From an uncultured Niabella sp. (GTDB taxonomy: Bacteria; Bacteroidota; Bacteroidia; Chitinophagales; Chitinophagaceae), in contig CAKSQK010000003.1 in assembly GCA_934486785.1 (NCBI GenBank), forward strand, positions 160,891-224,890: 64,000 nt of DNA, written 5' to 3'. The notes beneath the pieces were generated by a model that had not been told where the DNA came from, did not search any database, and saw nothing but the letters and a program-made list of their open reading frames with translations. Of this stretch, positions 59,780 to 64,000 are shown piece after piece; the stretch's first letter is position 1, and each line of letters begins with the position of its first letter. The translations under genes and the position numbers were made by a program.

Positions 59780-60610
59780 CTAGAACTTTAGATGGGCCTG
59801 AAGTTTTACAGGCGATTGAAGCAAATGTTTTTCAATGACTTTGGGAGAATATCCTGCGAAGCTGTTAAAATCTTTAATAAGATGCGATTGGTCATAGTAG
59901 TGGCACTCATGTGCAATATTAGTCCATGACATTTCAACGTGCTTTTCTTTTAATCTGTATGCTTTAGAAAATCTTGCGATTCTGGCTAAGGTTTTTGCAG
60001 TTACTCCAGTTCTTTCAAAACACAGCCGCTCAAATTGACGAGTGCTTAGGTTGGCTAAGGCAGATGAATGCGATACTGAGATATTTCCGCCACTATTAAT
60101 TAAATGTTTAATAGCGTAGTCACAGGCATTATTAATTCTTGTAAATTGATATTTTTTTAGAAAAAAATTATTGATTAATTGATTAACTCCAGTAACAGAG
60201 GATGTTTCCTGCAACTGATAATTGAGATTTTTTATTTCATTTCCCCATACGTCCTCTGCGTTCAGGCTTTTATCTGTGATTTCACTTAGGGATATGCCAA
60301 GCAGTAATTGCAAGCCACCTGGTTGAAAGCCAACTCGCACACTCCTGAACTTTTTTCCAACTTCAATAGATACTGGCGAAACTTGTTGGCCTACTATAAT
60401 TGAAGTAGGTTGTTTTACGAATTTGTTATCTTCTTTCCTTCTTAGAGATATACCATCATCAAGATGAAAACACAGTCCGGTTTGTGGTGTTGCAGGATGC
60501 AGGCATATGGCCTTCTCATTAGAGGTGCTTTCACGGGAGGTTGTGAATATGATGCAACTGATAAGGTCCTTCAGCTTTGGATTAATATGCAAATAGTGAA
60601 CGTGCAACAT
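59780..60610 (-). CDS. AraC family regulator with DUF6597-type N-domain (second copy)
   Basis: 276 residues, the same length and layout as the regulator at 51054: RVGFQPGGLQLLLG in the N-domain and C-terminal HTH LANLSTRQFERLCFERTGV, SWTNIAHECHYYDQSHLIKDF. The two copies share the QPGGL and RQFER segments but are otherwise well diverged. A neighbour to regulate is not evident; the beta-repeat gene downstream is separated by 220 bp. Confidence 0.82.
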   Translation of the reverse strand: MLHVHYLHINPKLKDLISCIIFTTSRESTSNEKAICLHPATPQTGLCFHLDDGISLRRKEDNKFVKQPTSIIVGQQVSPVSIEVGKKFRSVRVGFQPGGLQLLLGISLSEITDKSLNAEDVWGNEIKNLNYQLQETSSVTGVNQLINNFFLKKYQFTRINNACDYAIKHLINSGGNISVSHSSALANLSTRQFERLCFERTGVTAKTLARIARFSKAYRLKEKHVEMSWTNIAHECHYYDQSHLIKDFNSFAGYSPKVIEKHLLQSPVKLQAHLKF

Positions 60611-60719
60611 CTTTTCGGATATTTTTGTATTATAAATTTATCAAAAATATTCTTAAGGAATATAGATCAGCAAACATCATCACCTTTAACCTGAATACAT
60701 ATTAAAAGGGTATTCTCGA

Positions 60720-60905
60720 TTATTTTCCACCGTTGGCCCTGAGGTCTGCAAGGCAGTTCCCTTCAAACTCGGGAATAACGCCAGAAACTGCCGTTCCGCC
60801 TTCAATATTGTGATGCATAATACAGTTAGTGGAAATGCAATGATTTCGGATGATAAAATATATGACTAGACCGGTGCTGAGGATAAGTAAAAATTTAGGT
60901 TGTGA
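60720..60905 (-). pseudogene. Orphan reading frame of a small membrane-anchored protein
   Basis: A 61-codon minus-strand frame has coding character but no ATG, GTG or TTG before residue 29. It reads QPKFLLILSTGLVIYFIIRN (a membrane helix), then HCISTNCIMHHNIEGGTAVS and a Cys-containing C-terminus ending ADLRANGGK. Only an internal ATG (60818) is available. It may be a decayed small lipoprotein-like gene, or a gene with a disrupted start. No homologue is recognised. Confidence 0.35.
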
Positions 60906-60986
60906 TTAATCGAGAATTTATCAGAAAGTTTTCTTAAAGAAATATAGCAGCTTAAATATCGCCGCTTTTAATAGGGTAATTTAAAT

Positions 60987-60994
60987 TACTTTTG
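60987..60994 (+). promoter_or_regulatory. Promoter -7 element of the DUF4476 gene
   Basis: TACTTTTG matches TAnnTTTG, 23 bases before the ATG at 61018. No -33 TTTG is at the correct distance. Confidence 0.5.
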
Positions 60995-61017
60995 TAAAAG
61001 GCTATAATTCTATTAAT

Positions 61018-62325
61018 ATGATGAGGCATTATTTATTGGCGATCGTTTTCTTTTTAACAGCAGGCTTTGTTTCTCAGGCTCAGTATACTGTAAGTTCCAA
61101 ATACTTTGTTTACCTTCAAACAGAGCCGGCACAACCTTTTTATATCAGGATCAACGGGCAGCAGCTCAGTGCAAATGCATCCGGGTATTTAATTTTACCA
61201 CAATTAAAAGATGGGGATTATAAACTGGTGGTAGGTTTTCCGCAGGAAAAATATGCGCAGCAAACCTATAATTTTACTATTGACAGTAAAGACAAAGGCT
61301 ATTTAATTAAAGATTTTGGTGCAGAAGGCTGGGGCCTTTTTGATCTGCAAACCATGGCCATTCAAAAGCCATTAAGCGCCAGTGAAGTAAAGGCCATTGC
61401 CAGTAATGCACCTGCTCAAAAGCCTGCGCCCACAGCACAGCCGGCTCCTGTATTAAAAGAAGATGTATCTGATTTTACCAAAGTACTTTCAAAAGCGGCC
61501 AACGACCCGGGGCTTTTAGAAAAACCGGCAGTGCCCGAACCTGTTGTGGAAGAAAAGAAAGAAGTAGTGGTGGCAGAGGAGCCTAAGCCACAGCCGGTTC
61601 AAAAAGAAGAAGCGGCCACGGTTGCGGCAACCCCACAGGTAACCGAAAAGCCTGTGGAGCAGGCCCAACAGGTAATTACACAACCTGCTTCGCCGTCTGC
61701 TCAGCAAAATACTTCAGTAAATAATGCGCCCACAGGGCAAAGCGGCGTTATGCTGGTTTATGAAAATAGAAATGAAGCCGGTGTGCCGGAACCTGTTACC
61801 ATTTTTATAGCCGAGCCAAAAAATGCGCCTCAGGTAGTTGAAAAGAAGCCTGAGCCGGAAGTGAGTTCTGCGCCTGTAGAAACAACGCCGGTAATACCAC
61901 AGGAACCTGTGGAAGAGCAAAAAGAGCAGGAGATTGTTACCGCTACACCTGAAGAAGAAAAAGTAACGGTAACGGCTGTTTCTGTGGAGAAAAAGCAACC
62001 AGAGCCCGCAGATGCGATAAAAACAAGCAGTAATTGCAAACGCATGGCAAATGAAGATGATTTTTTAAAGCTGCGCAGGCAAATGTCGCAGAAAGATAAT
62101 GATGAAGGTATGATCAGCCAGGCCAAAACAGCTTTTAAATCAAAATGCTATACAACCGCCCAGGTAAAATACTTGAGCAGTATGTTTTTATCAAACGCTG
62201 GTAAGTACAATTTTTACGAAGCGGCCAGGCCATTTGTGGCCGATCCTGAAAACTTTGTAACGCTTCGCTCAGAAATTAAAGATGATTATTACCTGGGTAA
62301 GTTTGACGCGCTTGCAGGCCAGTAA
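61018..62325 (+). CDS. Secreted DUF4476 protein with Pro/Glu/Val-rich linker
   Basis: 435 residues with signal peptide (LLAIVFFLTAGFVSQAQ). Residues about 22-120 form an all-beta domain (YTVSSKYFVYLQTEPAQPFY, LKDGDYKLVVGFPQEKYAQQ). Residues about 130-335 are a long low-complexity segment rich in Pro, Glu, Val, Lys and Gln (EPVVEEKKEVVVAEEPKPQP). The C-terminal 95 residues are a DUF4476 domain (FLKLRRQMSQKDNDEGMISQ, SMFLSNAGKYNFYEAARPFV). Function unknown; probably periplasmic or surface. ATG 61021 is an alternative start one codon later. Confidence 0.8.
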   Translation: MMRHYLLAIVFFLTAGFVSQAQYTVSSKYFVYLQTEPAQPFYIRINGQQLSANASGYLILPQLKDGDYKLVVGFPQEKYAQQTYNFTIDSKDKGYLIKDFGAEGWGLFDLQTMAIQKPLSASEVKAIASNAPAQKPAPTAQPAPVLKEDVSDFTKVLSKAANDPGLLEKPAVPEPVVEEKKEVVVAEEPKPQPVQKEEAATVAATPQVTEKPVEQAQQVITQPASPSAQQNTSVNNAPTGQSGVMLVYENRNEAGVPEPVTIFIAEPKNAPQVVEKKPEPEVSSAPVETTPVIPQEPVEEQKEQEIVTATPEEEKVTVTAVSVEKKQPEPADAIKTSSNCKRMANEDDFLKLRRQMSQKDNDEGMISQAKTAFKSKCYTTAQVKYLSSMFLSNAGKYNFYEAARPFVADPENFVTLRSEIKDDYYLGKFDALAGQ

Positions 62326-62438
62326 TATGGTGCCAGCTGCAGAATATCATTCATCGAAATTGCGACGCTCCGTTCAATTGTACTGCAAATCTGTACTTAT
62401 AACAGTTCAATTTATAATAACACTATTAAATAAATTTC

Positions 62439-63185
62439 TTGCCCCGTTATTTTTTAGAGGTCAGTTACAAAGGCACGCGGTATGCCGGTTTTCAGGCGCA
62501 GCACAATGCGGTTACCATTCAGGGCAAAATAGAAAATGCTTTTGAAACTCTTTTTCATTCTTCTAAAGCCAGCAGCAGGGGTATGTTGCTAACAGGCTCT
62601 TCAAGAACAGATGCCGGTGTGCATGCTTTGCAAAACTATTTTCACTTTGACTGGCACGAAGCTTTCAACCAGCATCATATTTATAATCTCAATGCCATTT
62701 TACCGGATGATATTGTGATAAAATCTGTAACCGAAGTTGCAGATGACGCTCATGCACGTTTTGATGCGGTAAGCAGGTTATATCATTATAGAATTTACAG
62801 TCAAAAAAATCCCTTCTTAAAAGAAACCGGTTATTTTTTCCCTTACCCGCTGGATATGTCTAAGCTAAACGAAGCTGCAGCACTGTTAAAAGCTTATACT
62901 GATTTTACCAGTTTTTCAAAACGCAATACACAGGTAAAAAACTTTAATTGTCAAATACTTCAAAGCCGCTGGTTTAAGCAAGATGCATTACTTATATATG
63001 AAGTACAGGCCAACCGTTTTTTACGTGGCATGGTACGCGCGCTTACAGCTACGATGTTGAAGGTAGGCAGGGGTAAAATATCTGTGAATGAATTCAAAGC
63101 TATTATTGAAGCCGGGGATTGCACAAAAGCCTGGTTTGATACTCCGGCGCACGGCTTATTTTTGATGGAAGTAAAGTACCCTTAG
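62439..63185 (+). CDS. truA: tRNA pseudouridine synthase TruA
   Basis: 248 residues. The start is TTG at 62439 (MPRYFLEVSYKGTRYAGFQA), since the family N-terminus matches from here. SSRTDAGVHALQNYFHFDW carries the catalytic Asp (SRTDAGVHA), and ARFDAVSRLYHYRIY and VQANRFLRGMVRALTATMLKVG follow. It makes pseudouridine at positions 38-40 in tRNA anticodon arms. The last gene before the rRNA operon. Confidence 0.93.
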   Translation: MPRYFLEVSYKGTRYAGFQAQHNAVTIQGKIENAFETLFHSSKASSRGMLLTGSSRTDAGVHALQNYFHFDWHEAFNQHHIYNLNAILPDDIVIKSVTEVADDAHARFDAVSRLYHYRIYSQKNPFLKETGYFFPYPLDMSKLNEAAALLKAYTDFTSFSKRNTQVKNFNCQILQSRWFKQDALLIYEVQANRFLRGMVRALTATMLKVGRGKISVNEFKAIIEAGDCTKAWFDTPAHGLFLMEVKYP

Positions 63186-63207
63186 TAAAAGTTTTTTTGA
63201 AAAAGAT

Positions 63208-63237
63208 TTTGCAGTTTGATTTTTCCTTTTATCTTTG
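63208..63237 (+). promoter_or_regulatory. rRNA promoter P1
   Basis: TTTG (63208-63211), 18-base spacer, TATCTTTG (63230-63237), then CACTCC. Confidence 0.75.
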
Positions 63238-63334
63238 CACTCCTGTTTTGAAAATAAGCAGTTGTTCTCTGAAAAGTTGATATAACCATAACCTAAAATG
63301 AGTTATACTTTTTTATAAAAAAAGTGCAAATAAA

Positions 63335-63365
63335 TTTGGTGATGTCAAAAAACTTTTTACCTTTG
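63335..63365 (+). promoter_or_regulatory. rRNA promoter P2
   Basis: TTTG (63335-63338), 19-base spacer, TACCTTTG (63358-63365), then CACTCC. Confidence 0.78.
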
Positions 63366-63651
63366 CACTCCGTTTGCGAAAAACGGTTTTTAGTTCTCTG
63401 ATTAAAATTGAAGAAAGCAGAAATTTAAATAGTAATGCAACCCTTTTACAGTTGATTGCCTCTTACATCTGCAAACTGAAATAATGAATACAATTACACG
63501 TTGTATTCCGCTTATTCCCACTCAAATAATTCAGCAATTATCCAAAAATAATTTCCAATACATTTAGCTGAATTCAGAAATTTAGTTGTATCTTCGCTGT
63601 CCGTTTTTAAAGACAGTTCTTAAAAAAGATTTAGAAAAATCTTAAAAAAAA

Positions 63652-63682
63652 TTTGGTGGTTTGAAAAAAGGGTTTACCTTTG
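63652..63682 (+). promoter_or_regulatory. rRNA promoter P3
   Basis: TTTG (63652-63655), 19-base spacer, TACCTTTG (63675-63682), then CAATCC. A weaker TATCTTCG at 63589-63596 lacks a good -33 and is not counted. Confidence 0.78.
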
Positions 63683-63867
63683 CAATCCCAAAACAAACAG
63701 AGGAAACACTAAAGCCTCACAGTTCTTCGGAAAGTAATTAAAAATGATATCGCGTTCAAGGCGCACCAGGCGGTTCAAATCCGTAAGTATCAACAACTTC
63801 AGCAAATTGATAATTTATCATTGTGTCTGAAAAGTTCTTTGAAAGTTTGGAAACAATAGCACAATTC

Positions 63868-63887
63868 TTTTCCGCTTCGGCGGAAAA
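63868..63887 (+). other. UUCG-loop hairpin in the rRNA leader
   Basis: TTTTCCGC-TTCG-GCGGAAAA is a perfect 8-bp stem with a UUCG tetraloop, 90 bases before the 16S start; probably part of the pre-rRNA processing or leader structure. Confidence 0.55.
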
Positions 63888-63978
63888 ACGAAAGGTAAGT
63901 CAAAGCGAAAATAATAATTCGATTTTGACACGTTAATTTTCTCTTGAGAATTTTAAATGTCAGTATCAAAACTCATTT

Positions 63979-64000
63979 ACAACGGAGAGTTTGATCCTGG
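63979..64000 (+). rRNA. 16S rRNA gene, first bases only
   Basis: GGAGAGTTTGATCCTGG at 63984-64000 is the conserved 5' end of 16S rRNA (the universal 27F site). The start is placed about seven bases upstream of AGAGTTTG by comparison with E. coli numbering. The gene continues past the right edge. Confidence 0.9.

Larger units (their letters stand above)
60611..61017. other. 407-bp stretch between AraC regulator and DUF4476 gene
   Basis: On the minus strand it holds an orphan frame described separately (60720-60905). On the plus strand only the TACTTTTG at 60987 is recognisable. Nothing else is seen. Confidence 0.45.

Noticed and set aside
61516..62126. Antisense frames inside the DUF4476 gene
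   Set aside because: They are mirror frames of the Pro/Glu/Lys low-complexity region and give Arg/Phe-rich or Ser/Thr/Gly-rich strings.
63589..63596. TATCTTCG as a fourth rRNA promoter
   Set aside because: The -7 element is imperfect and no TTTG lies at the -33 position.
1..64000. CRISPR array, insertion sequence or other transposon
   Set aside because: No array of short regular repeats and no transposase-like protein was found on either strand.

Overview
The window is chromosomal DNA from a Bacteroidota bacterium, most likely a Chitinophagaceae-type member (inference). Supporting signs are the promoter form TTTG-N18-20-TAnnTTTG ahead of several genes and the rRNA operon, weak or absent Shine-Dalgarno sequences, a C-terminal chorismate-mutase fusion to DAHP synthase, bacillithiol genes (bshB1, bshC), a Sec-type clade II nitrous oxide reductase cluster, DUF4476 and DUF6597/AraC proteins, and Fn3-like domains of the type common in secreted Bacteroidota proteins.

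Layout. 1-10.8 kb holds housekeeping genes: recJ (partial), a polyprenyl diphosphate synthase, an OmpA-family porin, rluD-like, lipB, a PLP enzyme, a nucleotidyltransferase, bshC and purU. 11.1-17.6 kb is a nos operon (cytochrome c, nosZ, membrane protein, nosL, nosD, nosF, nosY) behind a Crp/Fnr-like palindrome. 17.6-19.1 kb has two small-envelope/transport genes. 19.25-27.05 kb is a seven-gene minus-strand aromatic amino acid operon, pheA-aminotransferase-tyrA-aroG/Q-aroB-aroA-aroC. It is preceded by an unannotated 32-residue leader peptide (10 of 12 consecutive residues Phe, Tyr or Trp), an intrinsic terminator and a competing antiterminator arm: a classical attenuator. 27.1-29.5 kb has a histone-like protein, bshB1 and a fatty acid desaturase.

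29.6-38.27 kb is an integrated 8.6-kb element in the 3' end of a tRNA-Glu gene. It is flanked by 45-bp direct repeats and carries a tyrosine integrase, two excisionase-like HTH proteins, a gpII-like replication protein, a Nu1-like small terminase protein and a 786-residue tail tape measure protein. No capsid, portal, large terminase or other tail gene is present. It looks like a phage satellite that brings its own tape measure protein. This and the attenuator are the two most interesting items.

38.5-49.98 kb: gapA and pgk, two Gfo/Idh/MocA proteins, a diacylglycerol kinase, a heparinase II/III-like lyase and a LemA/LemA/TPM/TPM cluster. 50-60.6 kb is an accessory minus-strand block: a metallopeptidase-like protein, two AraC regulators, two class C beta-lactamase-like hydrolases (one fused to a TPR and an alpha/beta hydrolase), a DUF418 membrane protein, a rhodanese, and a repeat protein whose Fn3-like domain is split by two membrane helices. 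61-64 kb: a DUF4476 protein, truA, then three tandem promoters leading to the first bases of a 16S rRNA gene at the right edge.
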